From Phellopilus nigrolimitatus (taxonomy: Eukaryota > Basidiomycota > Agaricomycetes > Hymenochaetales > Hymenochaetaceae), in NCBI GenBank assembly GCA_021029095.1, contig JAJOHG010000003.1, positions 682,001 through 746,000 of the forward strand: DNA of 64,000 bases. The letters run 5' to 3'. The notes beneath the pieces were generated by a model. The model had not been told where the DNA came from. It did not search any database and saw nothing but the letters and a program-made list of their open reading frames with translations. Made by a program: the position numbers and the translations under genes. Positions 11,741-23,122 of this stretch are shown here, piece by piece (the stretch's first letter is position 1; every line of letters starts with the position of its first letter).

Positions 11741-13229
11741 ATGAGGTATGTCCGCCCGTCGCAACATTCTTGCTGCCTTTAACTGACCGCACACTCTCTA
11801 GTCACCGTAAGGTGTGTAACAACCCGAGTAGTGCGTATCGGACATATGCTGAATGTTTGGTGATGCATGTATAGTACGAGGCTCCCCGTCACGGCTCTCT
11901 GGGCTTTCTCCCGCGCAAGCGCGCTGCCCGCCACCGCGGAAAATGCAAGTCCTTCCCCAAGGATGACCCCAAGAAGCCGGTTCATCTCACCGCCATTATG
12001 GGCTACAAGGCCGGCATGACCCACGTCGTCCGTGATCTCGACCGTCCAGGCTCCAGTGTGTTAAACTACATCTCCGAAACCCCTACCCGAACTGAGCAAT
12101 AATTTACTCTTGCAGAGATGAACAAGCGTGAGGTCGTCGAGGCCGTGTCCATTGTCGAGACACCGCCCATGATCGTTGTCGGTGTCGTCGGTTACGTCGA
12201 GACCCCGCGTGGCCTCCGCACCCTTACCACTGTCTGGGCCTCCCATCTTTCAGACGAGCTTAAGCGTCGTTTTTACAAGAACTGGTACCGCTCGAAGAAG
12301 AAGGCCTTCACCCGCTACGCAAAGAAACATGCCGAGGACGGGGGCAAGTCCCAGGCCCGCGAGCTCGAGCGCATCCGCAAATACTGCACTGTCGTCCGTG
12401 TCCTTGCGCACACCCAGATCCGCCAAACGGGTCTCAAGCAGAAGAAGGCTCACCTCATGGAGATCCAGATAAATGGCGGCTCCATCCCGGACAAGGTCGA
12501 ATACGCTCACGGCCTGTTCGAGAAGCCCGTCGAGGTGTCGTCGGTGTTCGAGCAAGACGAAGTCATCGATGTTATTGCCGTCACCAAGGGTCACGGTTTC
12601 GAGGGTGTGACTCACCGTTGGGGCACAGGGAAGCTCCCTCGCAAGACCCACAAAGGTCTTCGCAAGGTCGCTTGTATCGGTGCCTGGCATCCGTCGAAGG
12701 TCATGTACTCTGTCGCGCGTGCCGGTCAAAGTGCGTACCACGTGTATGCATCATATCTTTCATCATTTGCTAAACGAATTCCTCTTATGCAGACGGTTAC
12801 CACCACCGCACAGAGCTCAACAAAAAGATCTACCGTGTCGGCAAGGGTGATGACGAGAACAACGCGACGACGGATGCGGACGCAACGAAGAAGCCGATTA
12901 CACCCATGGGCGGCTTCCCGCACTACGGTATCGTGAAGAACGACTTCCTGATGCTCAAGGGCTCGATCCCGGGTACCAAAAAGCGTGTGATCACCCTGCG
13001 CAAGTCGCTCATGGTGCACACGTCTCGTCGGGATCTCGAGAAAGTTACGCTCAAGTTCATCGACACGTCTTCGAAATTCGGCGTACGTAATACTTCCTTT
13101 ATGTTCGCGCCGCCTCTGCAGTGTTATCTAACTCTTCTTTTTCTCTCTCTCTCTCTCTCACAGCACGGTTCGTTCCAGACATTCGAGGAGAAGGCAGCAT
13201 TCCTTGGCACGCTCAAGGCACGGGATTGA
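11741..13229 (+). CDS. RPL3: 60S ribosomal protein L3 (uL3)
   Basis: uL3 is a large-subunit ribosomal protein that reaches into the peptidyl-transferase centre. The model joins 11741-11745, 11802-11811, 11875-12055, 12116-12730, 12793-13082 and 13164-13229, giving 388 residues, the usual length for the family. The protein begins [20 protein letters not shown] and contains [34 protein letters not shown] and a C-terminal FLGTLKARD. The first two coding exons are only 5 and 10 nt long (ATGAG and TCACCGTAAG), yet together they spell MSHRK, the conserved N-terminus, in perfect frame. The introns are 56, 63, 60, 62 and 81 bp; the last has a CT-repeat before its acceptor. Codon use is strongly C-ending, as expected for a highly expressed gene. 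Confidence 0.97.
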
Positions 13230-13508
13230 TTTCATTTCTCCTTTGTATCTCTTTCTCTTTCCCTTGTTATCTCCAGAGCATGTTGTCACTATGTTCCCCA
13301 TTTGCTATGTTCTATGCCAAGCATACACCAATGAGAGCTAGTAGTCCCACAATGGTTTCAAATTCGTGAGTGATCGAGTGATGTGTGCCAAATGAGGGCT
13401 ATGTGGGGTATATCTGATATACTAGCGTGCGCTCATCAACCATCTCATCTACCTCCTGAGCTCTCCCTTCTCCTGCGATATACATCCCTAAGCCGTCTCT
13501 ACCGTCCC

Positions 13509-14440
13509 ATGTCGCTCACCGAGTCTCTAGTTCCGTCGAATCCCGCAGCCGACGTCGACATCGATGCCGACCCGGAGAACAACGTCGCCACCCCAGAGCA
13601 CTGCTTCCACGCGTTCGATGCGCTCTACTGTGCACTGACGGGGCACGAGCACGTTCCGCCTACACTCGTAGACGAGAAGTAGTTGCGTATTTCCCAGCTT
13701 CGATAACGACAGCCGTAGATCCTCATCGCACAATCTCGCAAAACATCTGAAACATATGCAGTCCGTTGTTCGTGACATGGAACACGCGCTCGGCGCGTTC
13801 GGGGCGCGCCCCGCGTCTGCGCGGGTGCATCGGCACCTTCGAGGCGCAGCCGGTGCGCGAGGGGCTTGCAGAGTATGCGCTCATCAGTGCTTTCCGCGAC
13901 TCGCGCTTCCAGGCCATCGAGGAACGCGAGTTGCCCTCCCTCGAGTGCGCGTGCGTATGCCCTTATCCCATCGGCCCGTCCGGAACAGATTCCACTTATA
14001 CTAAACTTACATCTCAACCTTGCAGGATTTCGTTCCTTACGAACTTCGAGGACGCCGCGACGTACCTCGATTGGACCGTCGGCGTGCACGGGATCTACAT
14101 TACCTTCGTGCACCCTTCCGTCTCCGGAGTGCTCTCAGGTGAGAGCGCCTCGGGGACGCCCTCTCCGTTCTCCTCGTCGCCCTCGCTACTCTCCGGTTCG
14201 ACTACGCGGGCCTCTGCGCGCCGCACGCTCACCGCGACGTACCTGCCCGACGTCATGCCCGAGCAGGGCTGGGGCAAACGCGACGCGGTCGACAGCGCGA
14301 TCCGCAAGGCGGGCTGGGACGGGCTCATTACGGAGGACTTGCGGCGCAGCATCAAGTTACGAAGATACCAGAGCAGCAAGTGCGCTGTCGGCTGGAACGA
14401 CTTCGCGGCGTGGAGAAAGGCGAACGATGCTGAGATTTGA
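13509..14440 (+). CDS. AMMECR1 domain protein
   Basis: The AMMECR1 family is widely conserved from archaea to humans, and its molecular function is not settled. The model joins 13509-13678, 13762-13950 and 14026-14440 (about 257 residues). It shows the family signatures PLFVTWNT, LRGCIGTF, EYALISAFRDSRF, ISFLTNFEDA, DWTVGVHGI, RTLTATYLPDVMPEQGW and IKLRRYQSSK. All introns are GT-AG, and the phases agree. A Ser/Gly/Pro-rich stretch of about 35 residues (14125-14225) interrupts the domain between the GVHGIYITF strand and the TYLPDV block; this is longer than in the human protein. The gene runs in tandem behind RPL3 and convergent with the PPR gene. Confidence 0.92.
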
Positions 14441-14604
14441 GATCTCAATGGCTATTTAGAAATTGGACAAAAATAATGTACTGCCATTCCTTTTCTCTTT
14501 CCCTTCCTTCATGTGTAAATCAAGATGATCTTGTATTATCGTTATAGTGGTAGATGGTAGATGGCAAACCCAAAGTTATTGCAGTAATCGTCATCTTCAT
14601 TGCC

Positions 14605-16503
14605 TTATCCTTTCATTTGAGCTTCCCTTGTCCTCAGCGGGCTCTCATACCGATTCGCCATCGTCTTCAACCGGCCGCCCTTACGGATCCTAAAGCGCTG
14701 ATTGAGCCGCGCCCATACATCCCGTTGAAGCTCCTCGCTCCCCGTGACCTTCCTGACCGACTCTATGATCCAGTAAACCATGCGCTCGCTCGGCTCGCGT
14801 TCTTCCAACTCAAAAAACGCCTCCAAAATGATGCGGAGGCGGTCCCAGTCCCATGCCGTCTGCCGCGCGTACAGTCGGCGGGCGAACACAGGCATCTTCT
14901 CCATCTTATACCCGTGTTTCGCATATGCGCAAAAAAGCGCGCGAAAGACAGCGTAGGAGGGCTGGAAAAAGCCTGTCTTTGGTGGGGCACGGCGCGTGGA
15001 GAGCATATCAGTGAAGACCTGCAGTGCTCGGAGGAGGTCGCCATGGTAGGCGAGCGTCTGTATTGAGAAAGTATACGTGGCTTCGTCGGGAACGAGAGAC
15101 TTGGAGAAAGTGATGCCTTCGACCGAAACAACGTCTTCGGTATCTTTGACAGTACGACCTGTAAAGCTTTCTGCTCCGCTCTCTTTGCCAGCTTCCGCGA
15201 CCGCGCTGGATTTCTCTTGGAGATTACGTCGGAGCGCGTTGTACACATTCAGTACAGCATCTGTCTGACCCTTTTGTCCAGCAGACTGCAGGAATGCATT
15301 TAAGCCGTCTATGCCTATATCAAGACCTTCTCTCTCAAGTGTAGATAGCACGTCACGCACACCCGCGAGGCCTTCGGACTTTTGACGGAACGGAATAGTG
15401 CATAGATGCGTTACGCGCGTTGGGGTTGTACTTGATGACCGGAGCAACTGTGTTGCGTGCGTGATTGCAGGTGCGTGACCGGTCTTCACGGCGATGTTCA
15501 GCAATGTCGTGTAAGTGTGAATGTCAGGATTAGCGCACGCCTGTCCTTCCTGGCCGGATTCTGCCTTCGTCTCTGCGGCGCTACGCACCATATCACCAAA
15601 AACATCCAAAGCAGCATTGTAAGTTTCAAGTCTAATTTTACGCATGCCGCAGCCAGCGAGATGGATGAGCGCGTTCCATTCCGCCGTTGTCAGGTAAGCC
15701 AAACGGACGCCGTAATAACTGCGATCTCGACGAAGGCGCGCGAGGACGGAAAGAAGGCGAAGGAAAAGGCTGCGAGAGCGAGGGCGTGTGCAAATCAGCC
15801 GATGGGCGAAATATCGGAGCATGTAACTGGTGACGATGGGTTCTGGGTTGGAACTGATGTCTGTGTGATTTGCGGCGGCCTCCGTTTCGTAAGCGAGTAG
15901 AGCCTGGAACGCGTCCCATGCCTCGTCGATATACGGTGACCTCAACAGTACGCGCCTTAGGTCTAGCACGTTCCGGCGCTTTTCGACGGCGTCGTTGGCC
16001 GTTGAGGTCAACTCGTCGATTGTCGGGCCGATGCGTTTTGAAGGAACAGAAATGACTAGCTCTTTCTTTCCCTGACCTTTGCTGTCGAAAACTTTCGCGT
16101 CCTTGGCAGATTTTGGACCGTGAAAACCTTGCATCGCTCTCATATGACGCTGAGAATATAGATCCCCACCTCCAATTTTGCCGTAAGAAAGTGCATTTTT
16201 GCTCTTCGGCTCTTTTCCTCCGACCTCGAAGTCTCGACGCATTCCAGTTGCAGACGAAGGAGAGGCCGGCGAAACTCGATTGGGATGCTGTCCGCCGCCG
16301 CGCCTTTGCATGAGAGCTGGGCCCAGAGACGTTGCACGAGCAGACTGTACAGCAGAGCGGGAAGTCGAGTAGCTTTTGAAACGGGCGAAGATACGACAAG
16401 GGCATGCTCGATGGTGGACAACAACGCGAGACGCGAGAGTTCGGGCGTTGGTATGTACCTGTAGCGTGAGGACGATGCCCGAGGAGGACGCCTTCAGCAT
16501 CAA
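14605..16503 (-). CDS. Mitochondrial PPR-repeat protein
   Basis: This is a single uninterrupted frame of 632 residues. The N-terminus is rich in Arg, Ser and Ala and poor in acidic residues (residues 1-60), which looks like a mitochondrial targeting sequence. The C-terminal two thirds hold helical repeats resembling pentatricopeptide units, such as DIHTYTTLLNIAVKTGHAP, GIDGLNAFLQSAGQKG and ATYTFSIQTLAYHGDLLRAL. Proteins of this kind bind organellar RNA for processing, stability or translation. Which transcript it serves cannot be told. The lack of introns is unusual beside intron-rich neighbours. It is divergent from the ASCH-like gene, with about 300 bp of shared upstream DNA. Confidence 0.8.
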   Translation of the reverse strand: MMLKASSSGIVLTLQVHTNARTLASRVVVHHRACPCRIFARFKSYSTSRSAVQSARATSLGPALMQRRGGGQHPNRVSPASPSSATGMRRDFEVGGKEPKSKNALSYGKIGGGDLYSQRHMRAMQGFHGPKSAKDAKVFDSKGQGKKELVISVPSKRIGPTIDELTSTANDAVEKRRNVLDLRRVLLRSPYIDEAWDAFQALLAYETEAAANHTDISSNPEPIVTSYMLRYFAHRLICTRPRSRSLFLRLLSVLARLRRDRSYYGVRLAYLTTAEWNALIHLAGCGMRKIRLETYNAALDVFGDMVRSAAETKAESGQEGQACANPDIHTYTTLLNIAVKTGHAPAITHATQLLRSSSTTPTRVTHLCTIPFRQKSEGLAGVRDVLSTLEREGLDIGIDGLNAFLQSAGQKGQTDAVLNVYNALRRNLQEKSSAVAEAGKESGAESFTGRTVKDTEDVVSVEGITFSKSLVPDEATYTFSIQTLAYHGDLLRALQVFTDMLSTRRAPPKTGFFQPSYAVFRALFCAYAKHGYKMEKMPVFARRLYARQTAWDWDRLRIILEAFFELEEREPSERMVYWIIESVRKVTGSEELQRDVWARLNQRFRIRKGGRLKTMANRYESPLRTREAQMKG

Positions 16504-16806
16504 CTTTGGGCCGTGTACTCATTCTTAAAACAATACAAATATTTAGAGAATGGCGAGCTACATTGCTGCTAATGTTCTCACCACGACCTGGGCTGAGCGT
16601 GCAGTGCTGTCGGTGAGTGAGCAGGCGCGCTCTTTGTCAACCACCCACGCGAAATGCTGGCCGAGTACCCGCCAGGACGCGAGCAACACGCGACGGTGAC
16701 GGTCGGGGGAAAAGAGAGTGCTCGTCGTCGACGGACGACGTTGACGGCAAGAAATTCTGTTGGCGTCTTTGCCATTGGATAGCCGCTTCTTGCCTCTTTG
16801 GGTTAC

Positions 16807-17589
16807 ATGATTAGCCAATCACCTTCGCGCGATCGCGTCACCTTTTCTTACACTTCCCCGCAATACTGTAATGCCGCCCAGCAAACGCGCACGGACGCGA
16901 TCCTGCCCATGATCGACGTCTTCATGCAACAGATTCTGCGGCGCGAAAAGACGCACGAGTTCCGCCGCTTCCGCGTCGCGCCCTCCGTGCAGCGTAGTCT
17001 GGTTCTACATCACCGCCCCGCACAAGCACGTCGCGTACGCCGCCGAGGTCGACCCGCCCACCACGCGTAACGCCCTCGCGCCCCTCCCCGATGGCGGCGC
17101 AGGAAACAGGGAGTTCAACGCGGGCCGCTATCCGCACGGCAAATACGCGTACCGCATCCGCAGCGTGCGCCGCGTCCGTGAGCCTGTGTCTCTGAAGACC
17201 TGCGCACGACATATGGCGTCGCCTCCGTGCCGCGCGGTGTGCTCTATGTCCCCGATACGTTTCTGCAGAATGTCAAGTGGGAAGAGCAGGAGGAGATTTG
17301 GAACGATATCTCGGAGTGCACAACTGCCGAGAACTCTAGAGCTGTCGAAAAACCACTCAATATGACAACTGTGGATTCAGAGTCCCTCGCAAGCGGGTTT
17401 CAGGAGGCACAAGGACTTTGTCTTGCTTCAGAGCAGACACGTGAAGGACAGGATATTGTAAACAACAAACGAAAGGCTTCAGACGAAGACGGCGAGCAAG
17501 CTTGCTCAAGTAGAAAGAAGGCGCGTTTTCAATTTCATTTCAAAGACAGTATTCTATCTGCTGAGCATCACTCTGGCGTCACAAACTAG
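16807..17589 (+). pseudogene. ASCH/PUA-like fold protein, frame-broken
   Basis: Three consecutive segments in alternating frames together resemble the ASCH-like proteins found in many fungi. The first is frame 1: DVFMQQILRREKTHEFRRFR. Then comes frame 2 from about 16997: VWFYITAPHKHVAYAAEVDP, PLPDGG, GNREFN, YAYRIRSVRRVREPVSL. Frame 1 resumes from about 17192: EDLRTTYGV, PRGVLYVPDTFLQNVKW. The tail to the TAG at 17587 is Ser/Glu-rich with basic clusters, perhaps a nuclear signal. The first shift looks like one extra base and the second like one missing base, so they compensate. No intron of workable size explains either junction. An alternative start in frame 2 at 16871 (MPPSKRART) would need a third shift. 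It could be a recent pseudogene or sequencing errors in an intact gene. The family call is moderately sure. Confidence 0.6.
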
Positions 17590-18820
17590 CCAACTCTTGA
17601 CGCAAGCACTAGCGAATGTTGATGCATGTGCTACTTCGCCAGACTATACATGATAATTAGCAATAATTCAATGGAATAGTGAACTGAAAGTATTTCAATC
17701 CTGCGCCCTGTCCTTCAAGAGGGTATTGGAGAAAATCATGATAACCTTCAAAAGCACAATTTCATTTCAAGCGTCGAGGCCTGCCTGCGACCGGATTTCT
17801 GATGCAAATCAAGGATGCTTCGACGGATATGAAAAAAAGTATGCTCTGTCTATCAGAGTTAAAACCTGTAAGCAATGCAACCCTACTTCAAGCCACAAAC
17901 TCAATGAAAACAGCTTCTTATAAATAATGCTTTATTGCTTTGCGTTATTCTGCACCGAAAGACATTCGCATTCCAGAATTCACCTCATCTCCAGTTGAGC
18001 CACTGAAAAATATAAACATAATCCATCCACTGAACAGAAACTAAAATGCTCATACGGCATTAATACACATGATACCAAGGCGCCGATACGTATCTATCTG
18101 GATCTATGGTTCCTATTTACACTGTTTTCGTTCCACAATCAGCCCATGTTATAAAAGTTGAATAAAGTAAACCATTAATCGTGATTCCGCGCGCGTTTTC
18201 GTCCTCGCGTTTTCTTTGGTGACTCGGTATGCGTCTGTGGTCCTCCATCCGTCCGCCTGCATACCCGGTCGTCTCGCACGCTGCCTGCACGTGCGATGCG
18301 TCACGGCATGGGTTTCAGAGGAGTATTTTTGGGGATTTCGGAATATGCGATGCGGAAACGCCCTTCCCTTTTCCGTTCGTCCTGACTCCGGTCCCTTCGT
18401 CTCTTGGTATTTGCGCGGTCTTCGTTAATTGTGTGCCAGAGCCCCGAATCCGATTGCGTACGTGTGTTCGATAAGTGCGGTTGAAAAAAAAAAAGAGAGG
18501 AAGCGATATGGTAAAAAGGAGGAGCCAAAAACTTTGAGTACAATTGAATAGGAGAAGCGAGACGAGTGTGGGGCTGATAAGAGCGAGTAAAGAGTCCATA
18601 GTCTGGAAAGGGTGAGAAGTGCAGGAGTCTGGACGGAATAAATAAGATGTTGGGCCCGGGGCCTCTCGGATGCACCACTGACGCTGCGAACAACAGCATA
18701 GAAAGTAAGTAATAAAGAGAGACAAAGTGCATAAAGGAAACGGTAGAAGTCGAACGAATGGAGTTGAAAAATAAAGAAAAGGAGGAAGTGGAAAAGCCAA
18801 AGAATCCCGAGGACGCGAGG
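17590..18820. other. Convergent intergenic region
   Basis: This 1.2-kb stretch lies between the ASCH-like gene and the 3' end of the alpha/beta hydrolase. It is AT-rich at 17600-18200 and purine-rich on the plus strand at 18480-18790. The open frames have no recognisable domain or splice-consistent extension. I see no gene. Confidence 0.45.
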
Positions 18821-20990
18821 TTAGAACCGTAGCCGGCTCATCTGCAGTGTATTCGAGATCAGCGTCGGCGCGAAGCCGCCGCCTGACCCGCCGATGGTCG
18901 CCTTCTCGACGACGTGCTTCGAGATCGTCGAGCGCCGCAGCCGGCCCGTACGTGCGACCTCGCTCGACACGGGCTCCGTCGCGGAAAGGTAGTCGTAGCT
19001 GCCGTCTTTTGCAGTCGAGCTCGACTGGTACTCCGTCTGCGTGACGAGGTTCTCAAGCGCCTTGAGCTGCTCCTCCTTGTTGAGGTTTTTCGCTGCGTGC
19101 GTAAAAGAACAAAGGAGGTGAGTCGAAAATGGAAATAAGGAGAAGAACGAGCGCACCCGTCAGGTCGTCGTCGTCTTTGTCTGCCTGGAACCAATGATCG
19201 GTGAAGCGTTCCGAGAACCTTTGTACATGTCAGCTCTAGCTTCCAGTCAGACGAAGAAAAGATAAATCTTTACCTGCGACACGGCCGCCCGTCCATGCCG
19301 AGCGGCGAGAACGCGGCATGCTCATCCACCATCTGGCGGCGCAACACATCTGCCTGGCTTTGAAGCACCTCCGGGCTCACGCACGAGAAACTGAGCGGGC
19401 TCCCCGGGTCACGCAATGCGATCGATGGTTCCTCCATCAGATCGGCAAGTTTCTCCAGAGCCTCCTGCGCGCGCTCGCGCCGCACATCCGCCGCTTCGAT
19501 CTGAAACATCGCTGGGAGGTACATGTGTGTCTGACGTGACAGGAACTCGGCAAACACGCGGTTCACGATGGACGCGCACGTCGGGACCAATGTAACATAT
19601 TCTGGTGAGCCTGGTTACACAAGAACGCGTTTATCAGCTTATCAGATACGCGCGGGAAACGAAAAGCAAGGGAATCAGACTTTGGAAGTGATGGCGTGAT
19701 TCGTACAAAGTGCGGGGAATATAAGCTGCAAGTGGAAGCAGTGCAGTTTGGCGACCCGAACTCACCTTTGATTGTGTGTACTCGTGCCTTGCCTTCAACG
19801 TTGACCAGGGATCTCGCGAGCCCTTCCGCATACTTTATAGGATTGATAGCCGTCTTGTCAGACTGATTCCAAATGACAAGTAAGTGAATGCATCAGCAGA
19901 TGGAAGATGAAAAAGAACCTGGATAATCAAAGTCGGTTGCGTGATACAAGCAAGGACTGCTTCGGACAATGGTGTTCGCTGATTAGGAGGCAAAATATCA
20001 ATGCGAGTTCTAAGCCTTCGAACAACGTTGCGAGGACAAAACTGACATTGAGTACGCAATGCATGGTTTCATAAACACGTGTTCGTCTCCAAGGTGGACA
20101 CGTTAATGACCAGAACGCGATTAAATCGTCTTGGAGCTCGGGGGTGGAGTCCTTACGCCACCGTACTTTTGTTAGTTGTGTCCAGCAAAGAGAAGAAACA
20201 ATACACACCTTCCCCAATAAATAATTTGACAATTCTAATAATGCATGGTCGTACTCGTCGAGGTCTTGTGGATGGCACCATAAATTCAGAAGCTCCCCGT
20301 AGGTTTCGAACACCCATTCTAGTCTGCACGTTTTATGTACGTGAGAAAAGGCGGGTTCTTCCATATAATTTAATCAGTACTCACTCTGTTGGCGGAGGCA
20401 CGTTGATGAGCGTGAGGCTCAAACAGAGCTCTGGAAAACTATCAAATGGATAGTCAGGACCGTGCACACCTTTGAGACGTAATGAAACACACACATCGCC
20501 GCGAGTCTTAAGGCCGCGTTGACCGATAGATTCTCGACTGCGAAAAAATGGGCCGGAGGCAAACCAAGGGCCTGGATGGTATATACGCGAAGGAGGAACA
20601 GGGCAGAAAATGTGTAAGATTTTAAAGACGCGTCGGACAGGACACGCACCTGGAGGGCAAAGGCCAAGTCCGCGGCATCTACCCAAGTATCATGCGCGCC
20701 ACTCGGGCGCGACGAGCTCTTTCCGCAGGAGCGCATGTCGAACGCGATGATGTTATAGCGGCGGCTAAGACGCGGGTCCTCGAATTGGGTTGTGAGCCAG
20801 GTCACGTCCAGAAACAGCGGGTGGAGCCTGACAGGGGAGAATTAGAGCGGGTATTCGGCGGGGGTTGCTGTACATACATTACGACGACTGGCCTTGCGGG
20901 GTCGAAGTCGCCAATACCGCCCATGCGTGTATTTGTAATGTACCAGAGGGAGACGCGGTCCTCCTTGGACACAAAGTCGATGTACGGCAT
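18821..20990 (-). CDS. Alpha/beta-hydrolase fold protein
   Basis: This is a predicted alpha/beta hydrolase with unknown substrate. The start is the ATG at 20990 (MPYIDFVSKED) and the stop the TAA at 18821-18823. Exons I could place on the minus strand are 20878-20990, 20650-20827, 20495-20571, 20385-20438, 20209-20323 and 20047-20151, followed by several more. The fold's strands and loops are visible: NIIAFDMRSCGKSSSRP (oxyanion strand), FFAVENLSVNAALRLA (nucleophile elbow), LINVPPP, ITQPTLIIQ and IKYAEGLARSL. The usual G-x-S-x-G elbow reads N-L-S-V-N, so the catalytic call is tentative. A C-terminal extension of about 190 residues holds a helical, charged segment (RRERAQEALEKLADLMEEP). The junction between the exon ending near 20047 and the next, starting near 20005, is not resolved: either an unusually short intron or a one-base frame problem. 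Confidence 0.8.
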
Positions 20991-21919
20991 TGGGTGGAAT
21001 GTCGGCTCCGACGAGCGCGAGGGCGGCTGCGGGGAGCGCAGAGGACGAGGACTGGACGACGACAAGACTTGTCGTGGCACGAGGAGAAAGAGAGATTATG
21101 CGTTGTTGTGCGGGATGCGAGACATGGATTAGGTTAGAAATGTATGTGGACGAGCGCAGGGTCGGCAAAAGCCCGAGGCCAGCCGAGCGTCTGGTTTTCG
21201 ATCAAGAACGTCTCTTTTACTAACCTTCTTCAAGAGCCGCCAAGAATGGAATCCCTCTCCGCCGTCCCTTAATTATTGTTCGCCTTCATCCAACTGTCTT
21301 TCAATTCCAATCTCATAGGTCCAACGTCGACGCTAGCTCACTATATGCGTCGTAGTATCGGGTGGACACCATCGTAACGCGAAGCAAGGCAAAGTGTGAT
21401 AGGAAACTGTCATCACCGGCTTCTTTGAATCTACGATGATCAAGCCCGTATACATCCCGTATGGCAACGCACCGCGCGCTCGCGCGACCATAATTCCCCT
21501 CTCTTTTTAAATATACTCAACTCCCTTTCGCTGTATGCTACTTTGTTATAAATGGATTTGGTTCTTTTCTGTACTTTGCTGAATAAATTCCATGTTTTAT
21601 GTGCACAAATAATTTTGCCGGGTGCGAGGTTCGAACGTGCGGACAGCCGTGTCGCCACGTGGTGCAGGACACCGCCTATTGGCGCCGAGTCTACCGACTC
21701 TAAGTTACGAGCTCGGCCTCAAGAACACGTCAAACGTCCCAGGCGAGTAGGTGAGCATCTTTCGACGGTTGTCGGTGACGGAGAGAAAGATCTGGGTATG
21801 CTGGTCAGGCTGTGGGTGGTTGGGAGGCAGGAGATCGGACGGGAGGCGGTGGATGAACGCGACTCGACCTGGATAACACTGATTTTGCCTGTTAGCAGCC
21901 GACCTCCACCGCACCCACC
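20991..21919. other. Divergent promoter region, hydrolase / eS7
   Basis: This 930-bp stretch lies between the divergent hydrolase and ribosomal protein eS7 genes and should hold both promoters. A tRNA-like T-loop (GTTCGAAC on either strand, near 21630) is embedded here, but no acceptor stem can be formed. No gene is called. Confidence 0.45.
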
Positions 21920-22650
21920 ATGTCTGTCCAACACAAAATCCTGCGCACCGCCAACGCGCCGACGACGGCACCTGATGAGACGGAGACGTCTGTCGCACAG
22001 GCGCTGATTGACCTCGAAAACAACGTCCCCGACCTCAAGTCGGAACTCCGTCCGCTCCAAATCTCCGCCGCGCGCGAGGTCGACGTCCGTGGTGGCAAGA
22101 AGGCCATCGTCGTCTTCGTCCCTGTTCCCCAGCTCAAGGCCTTCCACAAGGTCCAGGCCAGGTGCGCTCGTTTACACGGATGAAATGCTATTGGATTGGA
22201 GATGTTGATGGATCTGGGTTTTTTTTTTTCGCAAGGCTCACCCGCGAACTCGAGAAGAAATTCTCAGATCGCCATGTCGTGTTTGTTGCGCAGCGCCGGA
22301 TGCTCCGCAAGCCGACGCGCACATCGCGCGTGCAGCAGAAGCGCCCGCGCAGCCGGACGCTGACGAGCGTGCATGACAGGATCCTCGAGGACCTCGTATT
22401 CCCAACGGAGATTGTCGGCAAGCGCACCCGTGTTGCGGTCGACGGCTCGAAACTCCTCAAAGTGTGCGTGTTTCAGCGGGCGGCTCTTCATTTTTGACCT
22501 GAGTTTGACGGCGTCATCGGATTGCACAGGTTCCTGGACTCGAAGGACGCGACGTCGCTCGAGTACAAGCTCGACTCGTTTTCGTCGGTGTACCGCCGGC
22601 TGACTGGGAAGGATGTGGTGTTCGAGTTCCCTATTGCTTCGGCAGAGTAG
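21920..22650 (+). CDS. RPS7: 40S ribosomal protein eS7
   Basis: eS7 is a eukaryote-specific small-subunit ribosomal protein needed for late 18S rRNA maturation. The model joins 21920-22161, 22236-22463 and 22530-22650, giving 196 residues, typical of the family. Diagnostic blocks are [69 protein letters not shown] and [11 protein letters not shown]. The first intron ends in a run of ten or more T before the acceptor gcaag. The ATG context (ccaccATGtc) is strong. Confidence 0.97.
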
Positions 22651-23122
22651 ACTCGTACCATCTGGAATCTGCTTTGCATTTACATAGGTCTCTTATGTGC
22701 TATGTGTCTATACTGTCTCTCCGCGCCCCGACTTCAAAAATGCAGGTTTCATACCTTTTATGTGTACTTCACGGATTGTGCTTCGGAAAGAGTCAGGCCG
22801 CGCGCTACGAGCTGTCCGAAATGAATCATATACACCATGGCCGCTCGTGGTTTGCATTCTTCCTGTAACACCGCAGTCGCGAACAGTAGTAAGTATTGTG
22901 AAAGATGGCGGGCTCGGAGGCTGGGGGCCCGAGGCGACCACCACTTCGGCTCAGACAACCGCCTAAGGATCACGTGCTGTTCAGCTGTTAGGAGGTGATA
23001 ACATGGCTCAAGTCGCGGTAGTCGGGCTCATCTCTCTCCGCTTATCCCTTCCTTTCTAAAATACCCTCCACGACGTCCCCCGTCGCGGCTTCCCCGTGCG
23101 CGCGTCGCCCGTCACGACATCC
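22651..23122. other. eS7 / Rab intergenic region
   Basis: This 470-bp tandem spacer contains the eS7 3' end and the presumed Rab promoter. No further feature was recognised. Confidence 0.4.

Noticed and set aside
18301..18800. Minus-strand frames with Phe/Leu-rich sequence as a secreted or membrane protein
   Set aside because: Two overlapping frames are open because the minus strand is pyrimidine-rich; it is more likely 3' untranslated or intergenic DNA of the hydrolase gene.
21600..21725. tRNA-like T-loop and A-box-like sequence on the minus strand
   Set aside because: GTTCGAAC and a TAACTTAGAGTCGGTAGAC stretch look like B and A boxes, but the T-stem has two mismatches, the spacing to a possible anticodon arm is wrong, and no acceptor stem partner for ACCCGGC exists upstream.
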